From NCBI RefSeq assembly GCF_009937765.1, contig NZ_CP047089.1, positions 310,001 to 374,000 on the forward strand: DNA of 64,000 nt. The letters are read 5' to 3'. This stretch comes from Bacillus pumilus. Its GTDB lineage: Bacteria; Bacillota; Bacilli; Bacillales; Bacillaceae. The notes below the pieces were generated by a model, which was not told the origin of the DNA, searched no databases, and saw nothing but the letters and a program-made list of their open reading frames with translations. How positions within the stretch are numbered: the first letter of the stretch is position 1; each line of letters begins with the position of its first letter. A program made the translations under genes and the position numbers. Positions 33,081 to 42,910 of the stretch are shown in pieces.

Positions 33081-35192
33081 ATGAATAGCCTTTTAATCAT
33101 GAACATGATTGCATTTGTGGCGGTGACCGCTTACGCTGTGTATTTGTTTATTTATCTCATTCGAACACGAGCAGCGTACATTCGTCTTGGCAAAAAAGAA
33201 GAGTTTCAACAAGACATGAAAAAGCGCTTAGAGCGTGTTTGGGTCAATGTATTTGGGCAAAAGAAGCTGTTAAAGGACAAGAAGAGCGGCATCATTCATG
33301 TGCTGTTTTTCTACGGATTTATCCTTGTGCAGTTCGGAGCCCTTGATTTTATTATGAAGGGACTCGTTCCAGATAGCGGACTTCCTTTAGGTCCGCTTTA
33401 CGGTGTCTTTACTTTTTTCCAAGAGGTGGTCACACTACTCATTTTAGTAGCCGTTGTTTGGGCGTTCCATAGAAGGTATGTAGAAAAGCTTGTCCGTTTA
33501 AAGCGTGGCTTTAAATCCGGTCTAGTGCTTTTATTTATTGGCGGCTTGATGCTGACCGTTTTACTTGGCAACGGGATGAATATCATCTGGCATGGACACT
33601 CTCTATCACCAACTGAGCCAATCGCATCCAGTATTGCATTCTTGCTGGGCGGTATTTCACCGCTTGCGGCAACGGTTGTTTTTTATGTCGCATGGTGGGT
33701 GCATCTTCTGATTTTGCTGACATTCTTAGTGTATGTCCCGCAGTCAAAGCATGCTCACCTCATTGCAGGACCGGTGAACGTATTTGCGAGCAGATTAGAC
33801 CCGCCAGGCAAGCTGCAAAAAATTGATTTTGAAGACGAGACACAAGAGACTTTCGGTGTGGGGAAAATTGAAGACTTTCGTCAGTCACAGCTGATCGACC
33901 TTTACGCTTGTGTGGAATGCGGGCGCTGTACAAATATGTGTCCAGCAACAGGTACAGGGAAAATGCTGTCTCCAATGGATTTGATTTTAAGGTTAAGGGA
34001 TCATTTAACCAATAAAGGAGCGGCCATTACTTCGAAGACGCCTTGGGTACCGCAACTTGCCTTCAGGCAGACAACAGGAAATCAGCTGGCGCTTCAGGCG
34101 AGAGGAGCAGGTGCAGAGGAATCGGCTGCCAGCTCGATGTATCATCCTTCTCTTATTGGTGAGGTCATTACAGAGGAAGAAATTTGGGCATGTACGACGT
34201 GCCGAAACTGTGAAGACCAGTGCCCTGTCATGAATGAGCACGTCGACAAAATTATTGATATGCGCAGATATCTTGTGCTGACTGAAGGGAAAATGGACGC
34301 AGATGCACAGCGTGCGATGACAAGCATTGAACGCCAAGGGAATCCGTGGGGATTGAACCGAAAAGAAAGAGAAAATTGGCGTGAACTGAGAGAAGATGTA
34401 CACGTGCCGACAGTAAAAGAGCTGAAAAAAGCAGACCAAACTTTCGATTATTTATTCTGGGTTGGTTCAATGGGGGCATACGACAATCGAAGTCAAAAAA
34501 TTGCGCTTGCCTTTGCAAAGCTTCTCAACGAAGCAGGCGTCTCCTTTGCCATCCTAGGCAATAAAGAGAAAAACTCTGGCGATACACCAAGAAGGCTTGG
34601 AAACGAATTTTTATTCCAAGAGCTTGCGACAAAAAACATTGAAGAATTCCAGAAAAACGGTGTCACAAAGATCGTCACGATTGATCCGCACGCATACAAT
34701 TTATTTAAAAATGAGTATCCAGACTTCGGTCTTGAGGCAGAAGTGTACCATCATACAGAATTACTAGCAGAGCTAGTGAAAGAAGGGAAATTAACGCCTG
34801 TACATGAAGTAAAAGAGGTCATCACCTTCCACGACTCTTGCTACCTAGGCAGATATAACGAAGTGTATGATCCGCCGAGAGACATTTTAAAAGCCATCCC
34901 TGGAGTGACGCTGAGAGAAATGGAACGTCATCGTGAAACTGGTATGTGCTGCGGTGCAGGAGGGGGCTTAATGTGGATGGAAGAAGAGACAGGTACCCGG
35001 ATTAACACTGCCCGAACGGAGCAAGCGTTACAAGTGCAGCCATCCATCATCAGTTCAGGATGTCCTTATTGCTTAACGATGCTGGGAGATGGGACGAAAG
35101 CGAAAGAAGTAGAAGAGCAGGTAGGTACATTTGACGTCGCTGAGCTTCTTGAAAAATCAGTGTTTGGCGAGGCTGGAAAGCAGGTTTCGTAA
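33081..35192 (+). CDS. fadF: FadF, membrane iron-sulfur oxidoreductase of beta-oxidation
   Basis: A 703-residue membrane protein. About six N-terminal membrane spans resemble the nitrate-reductase gamma-type cytochrome domain. Two 4Fe-4S motifs follow (CVECGRCTNMCP near 280 and CTTCRNCEDQCP near 375). Two CCG-type cysteine-rich domains come last (DSCYLGRYNE; GMCCGAGGG; SSGCPYC). It is thought to pass electrons from acyl-CoA dehydrogenases and ETF to the quinone pool. The ATG at 33081 follows AAAGGGGGAG. Confidence 0.92.
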   Translation: MNSLLIMNMIAFVAVTAYAVYLFIYLIRTRAAYIRLGKKEEFQQDMKKRLERVWVNVFGQKKLLKDKKSGIIHVLFFYGFILVQFGALDFIMKGLVPDSGLPLGPLYGVFTFFQEVVTLLILVAVVWAFHRRYVEKLVRLKRGFKSGLVLLFIGGLMLTVLLGNGMNIIWHGHSLSPTEPIASSIAFLLGGISPLAATVVFYVAWWVHLLILLTFLVYVPQSKHAHLIAGPVNVFASRLDPPGKLQKIDFEDETQETFGVGKIEDFRQSQLIDLYACVECGRCTNMCPATGTGKMLSPMDLILRLRDHLTNKGAAITSKTPWVPQLAFRQTTGNQLALQARGAGAEESAASSMYHPSLIGEVITEEEIWACTTCRNCEDQCPVMNEHVDKIIDMRRYLVLTEGKMDADAQRAMTSIERQGNPWGLNRKERENWRELREDVHVPTVKELKKADQTFDYLFWVGSMGAYDNRSQKIALAFAKLLNEAGVSFAILGNKEKNSGDTPRRLGNEFLFQELATKNIEEFQKNGVTKIVTIDPHAYNLFKNEYPDFGLEAEVYHHTELLAELVKEGKLTPVHEVKEVITFHDSCYLGRYNEVYDPPRDILKAIPGVTLREMERHRETGMCCGAGGGLMWMEEETGTRINTARTEQALQVQPSIISSGCPYCLTMLGDGTKAKEVEEQVGTFDVAELLEKSVFGEAGKQVS

Positions 35193-35204
35193 ACAAAACA
35201 GGCC

Positions 35205-35229
35205 GATGAATAGAATGTTCATCGGCTTA
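35205..35229 (+). terminator. Weak hairpin after fadF
   Basis: GCCGATGAA and TTCATCGGC pair (9 bp, 7-nt loop) but the following T run is short, so at most partial termination before the thiolase gene. Confidence 0.4.
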
Positions 35230-35232
35230 TAC

Positions 35233-35277
35233 ATGACGCTGTGCATCAGCTGATTAGATAATATGTAAGCGGTAACA
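35233..35277 (+). promoter_or_regulatory. Internal promoter with cre site before the thiolase gene
   Basis: ATGACG, 18 nt, GATAAT (35257-35262) is a plausible promoter. ATGTAAGCGGTAACA (35263-35277) fits the relaxed cre consensus WTGNAANCGNWNNCW at every position and lies at the start point, so CcpA should repress the thiolase and downstream genes on glucose. Confidence 0.6.
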
Positions 35278-35294
35278 AATGGGAGGGGACATAC

Positions 35295-36470
35295 ATGAGC
35301 AAGACGGTCATTGTATCTGGAGCAAGAACACCATTTGGAAAACTAGGCGGTGCTTTGAGCGGGTTGACTGCCGCAGAACTAGGCGGAGTGGCAATCAAGG
35401 CTGCGCTGGAAAGAGTGCCAGGTTCAAATCATGTGGATGAGGTCATCATGGGAAGTGTTTTGCAGGGAGGACAAGGACAGATTCCTTCAAGGCAAGCAGC
35501 AAGACATGCTGATCTTCCGTGGTCCGTTCCGACGCAAACCATCAATAAAGTCTGTGCATCAGGAATGCGCAGTGTGAGCACAGCAGATCAAATCATCCGA
35601 GCTGGAGACGCGGAGGTCATCGTAGCGGGCGGTATGGAATCCATGTCACACGCTCCTTATTTACTAAAAAAAGCGCGCTGGGGCTACAAAATGGGAGATA
35701 GTGCGGTACAAGATGCGATGATTTTAGATGGATTAACCTGTTCATTTACAGGCGTCCATATGGGGGAGTATGGGAGCATGGCTGCGAAGGAACTTGGAAT
35801 TACGCGCGAAGAGCAAGACCTTTGGGCGTTAAGAAGTCATGAACGGGCGATTGAAGCGCAGAAAAACGGCTTTTTTGAACATGAAATCACCCCCGTCACC
35901 GTCAAGACAAAAACGGGAGAGCGGCTGATCACAGAAGATGAATCCCCGCGGCGTGATACGTCATATGAACGACTGTCAAAGCTCATGCCTGTTTTTGATC
36001 AAACTGGTACCATTACCGCTGGAAGTGCACCAGGTATCAATGATGGCGCAAGTGCGCTACTTTTAATGAAAGACACATATGCAAAGCAGCATGATGTCAA
36101 GCCATTGGCAGTCGTGCTTGGTCATGTGCAGATAGCCGTAGAGGCAAAGGATTTTCCAAAAACACCAGCCTTTGCTATCGAGAAGATTTTACAGAAAACA
36201 GGGAAGCGTCTAGAGGATATTGATCTATTTGAAATCAATGAGGCATTCTCAGCCGTGGCGCTGGCGTGTGAAAAAATCACGGGGCTGGACCGGCGGAAAA
36301 TGAATATCAATGGTGGTGCAGTTGCGCTTGGTCACCCTATTGGGGCAAGCGGAACACGTATCATATTGACCTTGATTCATGCATTAAAACAAAGAGGTGG
36401 CGGTATTGGCATTGCGGCGATTTGCAGTGGAGGCGGTCAAGGAGATGCCATCATGATAAAGGTAGATTAA
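35295..36470 (+). CDS. Acetyl-CoA C-acyltransferase (thiolase, MmgA/FadA type)
   Basis: A 391-residue thiolase catalysing the last step of beta-oxidation or the condensation of two acetyl-CoA. The nucleophilic cysteine lies in [24 protein letters not shown] and CSGGGQGDA are the other active-site segments. GGGAGGGG precedes the ATG. The set thiolase, hydroxyacyl-CoA dehydrogenase, acyl-CoA dehydrogenase resembles mmgABC, here fused into the fadF locus. Confidence 0.92.
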   Translation: MSKTVIVSGARTPFGKLGGALSGLTAAELGGVAIKAALERVPGSNHVDEVIMGSVLQGGQGQIPSRQAARHADLPWSVPTQTINKVCASGMRSVSTADQIIRAGDAEVIVAGGMESMSHAPYLLKKARWGYKMGDSAVQDAMILDGLTCSFTGVHMGEYGSMAAKELGITREEQDLWALRSHERAIEAQKNGFFEHEITPVTVKTKTGERLITEDESPRRDTSYERLSKLMPVFDQTGTITAGSAPGINDGASALLLMKDTYAKQHDVKPLAVVLGHVQIAVEAKDFPKTPAFAIEKILQKTGKRLEDIDLFEINEAFSAVALACEKITGLDRRKMNINGGAVALGHPIGASGTRIILTLIHALKQRGGGIGIAAICSGGGQGDAIMIKVD

Positions 36471-36489
36471 AAGGGAGGCGTTCATCGTC

Positions 36490-37353
36490 ATGAGTACAGA
36501 AGAAACCGTCATGGTCGTTGGAGCTGGACAAATGGGATCAGGCATTGCCCAAGTCTTTGCACAGTCTGGCTACACAGTCCTGCTGCATGATGCATCTGAA
36601 AAGCAGATTCATCGAGCCATTTCCTCCATGACCAAACAACTGACGAAACGAGCAGAAAAAGGAAAGCTAGCCCATCAGGCAGTCCGAGATATTACACAGC
36701 GGCTTGCCGTATCAACAGATTTAACGGACGTGCAGCAAGCTCACTTAGTGATTGAAGCTGCATCTGAACAAATGAGTGTGAAAAAACAAATCTTTGAAAC
36801 ACTTGATCAATTTGCAGAGGCGAAGACGATATTTGCAACAAACACATCTTCCTTGTCGATCACAGAATTAGCAGCTGTTACAGGAAGACCGGAGCAAGTG
36901 ATTGGCATGCACTTTATGAATCCTGTCCCTGTCATGAAACTCGTTGAGGTCATTCGAGCGCTGCAAACGAGTGACGACACGTATCAACTCGTTTGTGAAA
37001 CAGCAAAGGCATTAAACAAAACTCCAATTGAAGTGGAAGACTTCCCAGGGTTTGTATCAAATCGTATATTGATGCCAATGATCAATGAAGCCATCTATAC
37101 CCTTTATGAAGGCGTGGCAGATGCAGAAAGCATTGACGGTGTTATGACGCTTGGAATGAATCACCCAATGGGACCGCTTCGTCTCGCTGATTTCATCGGA
37201 CTAGATACATGTTTATTTATTATGAATACCCTTCATGAAGGACTTGGGGATAGCAAGTATCGACCTTGTCCTCTTTTGAAAAAATACGTGAATGCAGGCT
37301 GGCTGGGCAAAAAGACAAAGAAAGGTTTTTACACATACCACGACCACTCATAG
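36490..37353 (+). CDS. 3-hydroxyacyl-CoA (3-hydroxybutyryl-CoA) dehydrogenase
   Basis: A 287-residue NAD-dependent enzyme. The Rossmann motif [15 protein letters not shown] is at the start; the catalytic His lies in [15 protein letters not shown], with [14 protein letters not shown] and [19 protein letters not shown] in the C-terminal dimer domain. Twenty bases downstream of the thiolase gene. Confidence 0.92.
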   Translation: MSTEETVMVVGAGQMGSGIAQVFAQSGYTVLLHDASEKQIHRAISSMTKQLTKRAEKGKLAHQAVRDITQRLAVSTDLTDVQQAHLVIEAASEQMSVKKQIFETLDQFAEAKTIFATNTSSLSITELAAVTGRPEQVIGMHFMNPVPVMKLVEVIRALQTSDDTYQLVCETAKALNKTPIEVEDFPGFVSNRILMPMINEAIYTLYEGVADAESIDGVMTLGMNHPMGPLRLADFIGLDTCLFIMNTLHEGLGDSKYRPCPLLKKYVNAGWLGKKTKKGFYTYHDHS

Positions 37354-37364
37354 GGGGAGTCAAA

Positions 37365-38477
37365 ATGGATGTTTTGCTTACGGATCAACAGCGACTCTGG
37401 AGAGAACAGGCAGCAGAATTTGCAAGACAGCGTGTATTCCCGGAAGTGGAAGCCATGGAACAAGGTCAGTTCCCAAGGACACTTTTAGCTGAAATGGGAC
37501 GACAAGGCTTTCTAGGGATTCCAATACCATCTTCTTATCAAGGCTTAGGAGCAGATTTTACAACGTATATCATCGCCATTCATGAATTATCTAAAGTGAG
37601 TGCGACCATCGGCGTCATTGTGTCCGTCCATACATCTGTTGTGACGATGCCTATTTTGGCTTTTGGAACGAATGAGCAAAAAGAATCCTATGTTCCGCAG
37701 CTTGCATCCGGGCAGAAACTGGGCGCTTTTTGCCTGACTGAACCGAAGGCAGGCTCAGATGCCTCTAGTATTCAGTTAAGGGCAGAGCGGACAGAAGACC
37801 ATTATGTGTTAAATGGTACAAAAATGTTTATCACAAGCGGCGGGGAAGCAGAACTGTATCTTGTCTTTGCCGTGACAGATCCTGCTTCTACGAAAAAAAA
37901 TATATCGGCATTCATTGTTGAGAAAGGTACACCAGGATTTACGATCGGAAAAGATGAGAAAAAGATGGGACTGCATGGATCAAAAACGGTCACGCTTCAT
38001 TTTGATGGTGTGCGGATTCCAAAACAACAGCTGCTCGGAGCAGAAGGAGAGGGCTTTCACATCGCCATGTCTAGTTTAAATGCGGGAAGAATCGGTATCG
38101 CGGCTCAAAGCCTTGGGATAGCTGAAGCTGCTTTAACGGAAGCAGTGACGTATTTAAAGCAGCACCCAGCAGGTCTAGAAACGACCATTCGGCTAGGGGA
38201 TTTGGCGGCGAAGCTTGAAGCTGCCAAGCTATTAGTCTATCAAGCGGCTGCTTATAAAGAGGCAAATCGTCCGGTGACAAAGGAAGCATCCATGGCAAAG
38301 CTATTTGCGTCAAAAACGGCGGTTGAGATCAGTACAGAAGCGATCCATTTACTCGGCATGGACGGTTATACGAATCGCTATCAAGCACAACGTTACTTTC
38401 GTGATGCGAAAGTTTGTGAAATCTATGAAGGAACAAGTGAAATTCAAAGGCTGGTCATTTGTAAACAGCTAATATGA
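37365..38477 (+). CDS. Acyl-CoA dehydrogenase
   Basis: A 370-residue FAD enzyme. Family signatures: [16 protein letters not shown] (flavin contact), [29 protein letters not shown] and the C-terminal [25 protein letters not shown] end ([20 protein letters not shown]), where the Glu in the IYEGTSE segment corresponds to the catalytic base. The ATG at 37365 is preceded by AGGGGGAG and lies 11 bases after the dehydrogenase stop. Confidence 0.9.
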   Translation: MDVLLTDQQRLWREQAAEFARQRVFPEVEAMEQGQFPRTLLAEMGRQGFLGIPIPSSYQGLGADFTTYIIAIHELSKVSATIGVIVSVHTSVVTMPILAFGTNEQKESYVPQLASGQKLGAFCLTEPKAGSDASSIQLRAERTEDHYVLNGTKMFITSGGEAELYLVFAVTDPASTKKNISAFIVEKGTPGFTIGKDEKKMGLHGSKTVTLHFDGVRIPKQQLLGAEGEGFHIAMSSLNAGRIGIAAQSLGIAEAALTEAVTYLKQHPAGLETTIRLGDLAAKLEAAKLLVYQAAAYKEANRPVTKEASMAKLFASKTAVEISTEAIHLLGMDGYTNRYQAQRYFRDAKVCEIYEGTSEIQRLVICKQLI

Positions 38478-38490
38478 AACGAGGTGGCTC

Positions 38491-39636
38491 ATGATGCAGT
38501 TTCAATTAAGTGATGAACATGAAATGATTCAAAAAATGGTGAGGGATTTTGCGAAAAATGAAGTAGAGCCAACAGCAGCAGAGCGAGATGAGACAGAAAC
38601 GTATGATCCAGCTATTTTTCGCCAAATGGCAGAGCTCGGTTTAACGGGGATTCCTTGGCCGGAAGAGGTTGGCGGGATCGGTAGTGATTATTTAGCCTAC
38701 GTCATCGCAGTGGAGGAGCTTTCAAGAGTGTGTGCCTCTACAGGCGTCACGCTCTCCGCCCACACCTCTCTCGCCTCGTGGCCCATCTATACTTTTGGAA
38801 CAGATGAACAAAAAGAGACCTATTTAAAGCCGCTTGCAGAAGGACAGAAGGTAGGGGCATATGCACTCACTGAGAGCGGGTCGGGTTCGGATGCCGGCGG
38901 AATGAGGACGACGGCAGTAAAGGCAGGCAGTGAATACGTCCTGAACGGTGCGAAAATCTTTATTACAAATGGGGGCATTGCGGATTATTATATTGTGTTT
39001 GCTGTGACAGACCAAGAAGCTGCATCTCGAAATACGACAGCCTTTATTGTAGAAAAAGAGACACCGGGCTTCTCGGTCGGTAAAAAGGAAAGCAAACTGG
39101 GCATTCGCTCATCGCCAACGACTGAAATTCGATTTGAAGATTGCCGGATTCATGAAAAGAACCGGCTCGGACAAGAAGGAGAAGGCTTTAAAATAGCAAT
39201 GATGACCCTCGATGGCGGCAGAAACGGCATTGCTGCACAGGCTGTTGGGATTGCACAAGGCGCTCTTGATGCGGCAGTCCATTATGCGAAGGAGCGCAAG
39301 CAATTCGGCAAACCAATCATTCAACAGCAAGGAATCGCGTTTAAGCTAGCAGATATGGCAACCGCAATTGAAGCCTCCAGGCTACTCACTTATCAGGCAG
39401 CATGGCTCGAAACGAAAGGGCTCCCGTACGGAAAAGAATCAGCTATGTCCAAGCTCTTTGCTGGAGATACAGCCATGAAGGTAACAACAGAAGCCGTCCA
39501 AATCTTCGGCGGCTACGGGTATACAAAGGATTACCCAGTCGAACGATACATGCGTGATGCGAAAATCACCCAAATTTATGAAGGCACACAGGAAATCCAG
39601 CGCCTAGTCATCTCGCGCAAACTACTAGATATGTAG
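38491..39636 (+). CDS. acdA: Acyl-CoA dehydrogenase AcdA
   Basis: A 381-residue FAD enzyme, the second of the operon. It has [57 protein letters not shown] and a C-terminus with [24 protein letters not shown] catalytic Glu region. Position at the end of the fadF operon before rpoE identifies it with B. subtilis acdA. Two adjacent ATGs (38491, 38494) are possible starts. Confidence 0.92.
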   Translation: MMQFQLSDEHEMIQKMVRDFAKNEVEPTAAERDETETYDPAIFRQMAELGLTGIPWPEEVGGIGSDYLAYVIAVEELSRVCASTGVTLSAHTSLASWPIYTFGTDEQKETYLKPLAEGQKVGAYALTESGSGSDAGGMRTTAVKAGSEYVLNGAKIFITNGGIADYYIVFAVTDQEAASRNTTAFIVEKETPGFSVGKKESKLGIRSSPTTEIRFEDCRIHEKNRLGQEGEGFKIAMMTLDGGRNGIAAQAVGIAQGALDAAVHYAKERKQFGKPIIQQQGIAFKLADMATAIEASRLLTYQAAWLETKGLPYGKESAMSKLFAGDTAMKVTTEAVQIFGGYGYTKDYPVERYMRDAKITQIYEGTQEIQRLVISRKLLDM

Positions 39637-39646
39637 AAACAAAGCA

Positions 39647-39676
39647 AAGACCACCTGACGTGAGGTGGTCTTTTTC
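39647..39676 (+). terminator. Terminator of the fad operon
   Basis: AGACCACCT and AGGTGGTCT with a 6-nt loop and five T. Confidence 0.9.
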
Positions 39677-39943
39677 GGTGTGGATCATGAAGTGTTTTTG
39701 CACTAGCACCATCCAAAATTCACATTAACGTATGAGTGATTTGTAACTGATGAAGTAGTGAGTATTGGTACATGTGAATTGGCAATATACCTACTAAAGA
39801 ATTAGACCTCAAGAATAATATAGCGATAACCCACATACAAGGTAATAGTCAGGTTTTCCTGAATTTAAGATGATTTCCAGTATTGAGCCATATTATATGA
39901 GCATTATGTTAAAATTGAGAAAATAAAAATATGGGAGGTTATT
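39677..39943. other. Non-coding AT-rich stretch at the left end of the accessory island
   Basis: No gene or clear signal is visible. It marks the change from core to accessory DNA: acdA and rpoE are close neighbours in B. subtilis but are 5.4 kb apart here. Confidence 0.5.
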
Positions 39944-40135
39944 ATGACCACAATTACTACTATCTTAGCGATTGTAACTTTGGTGATATGGATCATGGTT
40001 TCCGCAGAACTATCAAAGTCTTCAAAGAAAGATCAAAATGAAAAAGAAAATAGCCGTAGAAAATTAATTGTTTTAATGTTTGCAGGCATTATATTGACGA
40101 TAGCAGTAGTCATCTCATTACTTCAGAAATTGTAG
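39944..40135 (+). CDS. Small two-span membrane protein in the bacteriocin island
   Basis: A 63-residue protein: membrane helix, a highly charged loop (SKSSKKDQNEKENSRRK), second helix. GGGAGG lies 6 nt before the ATG. Immunity proteins of circular bacteriocins are small, hydrophobic and cationic, so this is a candidate, but it lies 1 kb upstream of the precursor gene and could be unrelated. Confidence 0.6.
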   Translation: MTTITTILAIVTLVIWIMVSAELSKSSKKDQNEKENSRRKLIVLMFAGIILTIAVVISLLQKL

Positions 40136-41073
40136 CTTTAAAATACGAAAAAAGTGATTGTATAAAAAAGTTCATCTCGTTCACTAATGTGTTTAAACTT
40201 TGCAAAAATGTCACGGTTCAGCCTCATTTCTAACGTGATGGTTATGATTTTTCCTACATAAATAAGCAATTCTTTTTTTGTCCGAATAGTGAATCTCCTA
40301 AAGAAAATCCAGAAAAATGAATATACGGAGGATTCATGCAAAAAGCAGCCATTATTTTTCATCATACGTTCAAGGATTTGAATAAAGGGTATCAATTTTG
40401 ATATCAAACGGAAGTCGAGACAACTCAATATGAGTGTCTCGATTTTTTTGGAATTGAGGAAATTGATTCAATTTAACTAGGTAATTTAATCCATTATCTT
40501 CTTTTTTGACTTGGATTCGTAGGGACTTATGTTGTGTTTTGGAAAATAGTATGTTTATCACATTTTCTAAATGTTACAATTTTTCAAAAGCTATGATAGG
40601 AACTGAGCTATATAAAGCTATTGATATATTTCCAAAAATAAATCACTTTCTCATACAGATACGGTTCTTCACAGGGTCAATATGTATAACTGTACTTCCC
40701 ATTCATTCATCACTTCTCTTGAATTCAAAATAAAATCAACTCTTTTTTCACATTCATAATGATGATTCAGTTAATTTTTGAATCTGGGCTCCAATTGTTG
40801 AAGAATATTTCAGTAATAATTGAAGGACTACAACGAGCATCTCTTAAAAAAATTCATCATGAAAGTTTACCTGCCTCTAAAAAGAAGGCACTGAAAATTC
40901 GAAATGAATTTTGATAGTGTTTATCAGAAATTCTGACTAGATTTGAATGAATCAGAGCATTTTATGCTATTACATAAGTGCCCAGTAAAAATGGAAAATG
41001 AACGTAAATCCTGATAAAAACTGATTACAAATACCGTTAATTAAATAAATGTTACAAATTTTCCAAAAAATTA
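40136..41073. other. Degenerate AT-rich region with gene remnants
   Basis: About 0.94 kb without an intact gene. Short open stretches on both strands look coding-like in composition but lack ribosome-binding sites and are cut by stops. Minus-strand pieces near 40140-40430 (FTIRTKKELLIYVG) and 40370-40561 (FSKTQHKSLRIQVKKEDNG) and a plus-strand piece at 40759-40914 are the best examples. Probably decayed genes of the island; parents not identified. Confidence 0.45.
40759..40914 (+). pseudogene. Possible remnant of an unknown gene (51 codons)
   Basis: An open frame ending in LPASKKKALKIRNEF, basic and helical, with no ribosome-binding site before the ATG. The composition looks protein-like, so it may be the surviving 3' end of a larger gene. 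Family not recognised. Confidence 0.3.
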
Positions 41074-41102
41074 TTGAAATGTAATTTAATTCTTGCTAGA
41101 CT
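41074..41102 (+). promoter_or_regulatory. SigA promoter of the bacteriocin precursor gene
   Basis: TTGAAA (41074-41079), exactly 17 nt, TAGACT (41097-41102), 35 bases before the precursor ATG. Confidence 0.7.
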
Positions 41103-41136
41103 AAAGAAGTAGTAAATAATCGAAGGAGGTCATATT

Positions 41137-41427
41137 ATGACGAAAGCAACAGATTCTAAGTTTTATGCTTTATTATCGCTATCACTTCTTGCGGTAACAT
41201 TAGTAGCTTTAGTGATTGGTAATGGTTCTTTGATTGCAGCAAATCTAGGTGTTAGTACTGCAACTGCGGCAACAGTAGTTAATTTCTTAGATACTTGGTC
41301 CTCAGTAGCGACAGTCATTACAATCGTTGGTGTTTTCACTGGCGTAGGCACAATTAGTTCAGGTGTAGCTGCTACTATTTTGGCTATCCTTAAGAAACAA
41401 GGAAAAGCAAAAGCTGCTGCTTTTTAA
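41137..41427 (+). CDS. Circular bacteriocin precursor (pumilarin/amylocyclicin/uberolysin type)
   Basis: A 96-residue precursor. A hydrophobic leader of about 36 residues (ending IGNGSLIAAN) is followed by a core of about 60 residues running from LGVSTATAATVV to KKQGKAKAAAF. The core is almost all small and hydrophobic residues with a lysine cluster near the end, typical of head-to-tail cyclised bacteriocins that fold into a helical bundle and permeabilise Gram-positive membranes. Cleavage after Asn36 would join Leu37 to Phe96, agreeing with the aliphatic-first, aromatic-last rule of the class. Strong AAGGAGGT start. Very likely a pumilarin homolog; leader length is inferred. Confidence 0.88.
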   Translation: MTKATDSKFYALLSLSLLAVTLVALVIGNGSLIAANLGVSTATAATVVNFLDTWSSVATVITIVGVFTGVGTISSGVAATILAILKKQGKAKAAAF

Positions 41428-41432
41428 TCTAA

Positions 41433-41472
41433 AAAAAAATCATCTCAATCTTTAATTGAGATGATTTTTTTT
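41433..41472 (+). terminator. Terminator after the bacteriocin precursor gene
   Basis: AAAATCATCTCAA and TTGAGATGATTTTTTTT form a strong hairpin. Partial termination here would give far more precursor than export and immunity mRNA, as is usual in such clusters. Confidence 0.9.
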
Positions 41473-41578
41473 CCAAAAGTCAGGTGAAATGGCGCTTATA
41501 TAGATAATGATTTAAAAACTAATTTAACGTTTTATGCCCATGCGGCTTGTAATAAAACATGAATTAGGAGGAAATTTC

Positions 41579-41755
41579 ATGATAAAAGCAAATAAACTTG
41601 GCTCATTCTCACTATTGTTATTTGCAGTGACAATAGCATCTTTATTCGTTGGAAATGGTTTTTTGAGAGCAGCCAATCTATGTGTTACTGTGGCTGCCGC
41701 TGCTATTATGGTTGTACATAAAAAACAAGGGAAAGCGAAAGCTGCTGCTTTTTAA
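41579..41755 (+). CDS. Second, internally deleted bacteriocin-precursor-like peptide
   Basis: A 58-residue protein clearly derived from the gene before it. The leader is similar (FVGNGFLRAANL against VIGNGSLIAANL) and the last 11 residues KKQGKAKAAAF are identical. About 36 core residues between the LGVS-like start (LCVT) and the C-terminal helix are missing. AGGAGG lies 7 nt before the ATG and the frame is open, so it is probably translated. It may be a decaying duplicate or a short peptide with its own role. Confidence 0.7.
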   Translation: MIKANKLGSFSLLLFAVTIASLFVGNGFLRAANLCVTVAAAAIMVVHKKQGKAKAAAF

Positions 41756-41763
41756 GATGACTT

Positions 41764-42897
41764 ATGCATAAAACTAATAAACTATTTAAAATATATGATC
41801 AAAGTATAATGGGGTATCTCAATTATATTGGGATGATTCTTTTTTCTTTCATTGTGGTGGGAGCGTTGATTTTCTATGGGAATGAGATTCCTAGCGCTTA
41901 CCTAAACAGCTTTGTTTTTATTTCAATATACATTGTAGCTACAGCTAATATTAATCGTTGTGTATTACCGTATAGAAGACAGCAGCCTGGCTTGGTCTTT
42001 GTCTCTAAACAATTGTTGTTGAAACATTTATTCTTTACGATAAAAAAAGGATATTCAGTTCAATTACTTTTGGCTTGTTTCATCGCTTTAACCTTTTTGC
42101 TAGTTGAAAATCAATATGTCATTATGATACTAGCTCTTGTGGTCGTAATGCTTTCTTTTGCATCTCAATTATTGTCTGGTCTATTCAATATCATCAATAG
42201 AATACTCCTTTTGTTACAATTTTGGTATATCATAACGTCCGTTTTTGAAGCAGTGATCATACTGCAAATAGTACAGTCTCTTCTTATTTATATTTACATA
42301 AGTAATTCTCATAGGATACCTTTGACAACTGGGCTTTCCTTTCTAAAAAGTGCGAATAAGCAACAGAGGTCTGGAAATATTCTGTATTTATTTTTGTCTT
42401 ATATCACTAGTAATAAAATATTAATGATCTTAATAGGCGCTTTAGTAGCTGTGCTTACTTATTTCGCCCAATCTTTCTTAACGAAAATAGAAAATCTGCC
42501 TGCGCTCATTTTGGTCTATATCAACTTTATCACGATCTTAGAAATCCTAATAGGTTCGAAAAAGGAAGAGATTGTGCTTGATAAAGCAAGAGTCGAGACG
42601 CTACAAGCTTCATTGATTGTGAGTCCGTACGAGAGATTTAAATCCAGTACGATTTATTTACTATGTCTTGTACTGATTTTTGTCAGTGTGTGTGGAATTG
42701 TCGGAGTAATGATAAACACGTCCGATATCTCCATTATTCTTAAAAATACGTTATCGCTTCCTTTAATCATCTTTATCGGGGTCGTATATTTCAGAAAAAC
42801 AGAACTATTAATCAACGATTATGAACATAAGTTACTGAAGCTATCCTTGCCGATTTTATTACTCATATGTATAACAATTTTCACAATTACTTCATGA
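41764..42897 (+). CDS. Bacteriocin maturation/export membrane protein (377 aa)
   Basis: A membrane protein with about ten predicted spans and no motif I can name. Size and position directly after the precursor match the large B-type membrane protein of circular bacteriocin clusters, thought to take part in cyclisation or secretion. The ATG at 41764 has only a weak ribosome-binding site, eight bases after the preceding stop, so translational coupling to the short peptide gene is likely. Confidence 0.78.
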   Translation: MHKTNKLFKIYDQSIMGYLNYIGMILFSFIVVGALIFYGNEIPSAYLNSFVFISIYIVATANINRCVLPYRRQQPGLVFVSKQLLLKHLFFTIKKGYSVQLLLACFIALTFLLVENQYVIMILALVVVMLSFASQLLSGLFNIINRILLLLQFWYIITSVFEAVIILQIVQSLLIYIYISNSHRIPLTTGLSFLKSANKQQRSGNILYLFLSYITSNKILMILIGALVAVLTYFAQSFLTKIENLPALILVYINFITILEILIGSKKEEIVLDKARVETLQASLIVSPYERFKSSTIYLLCLVLIFVSVCGIVGVMINTSDISIILKNTLSLPLIIFIGVVYFRKTELLINDYEHKLLKLSLPILLLICITIFTITS

Positions 42898-42910
42898 AAA
42901 GAGGAGGAAA

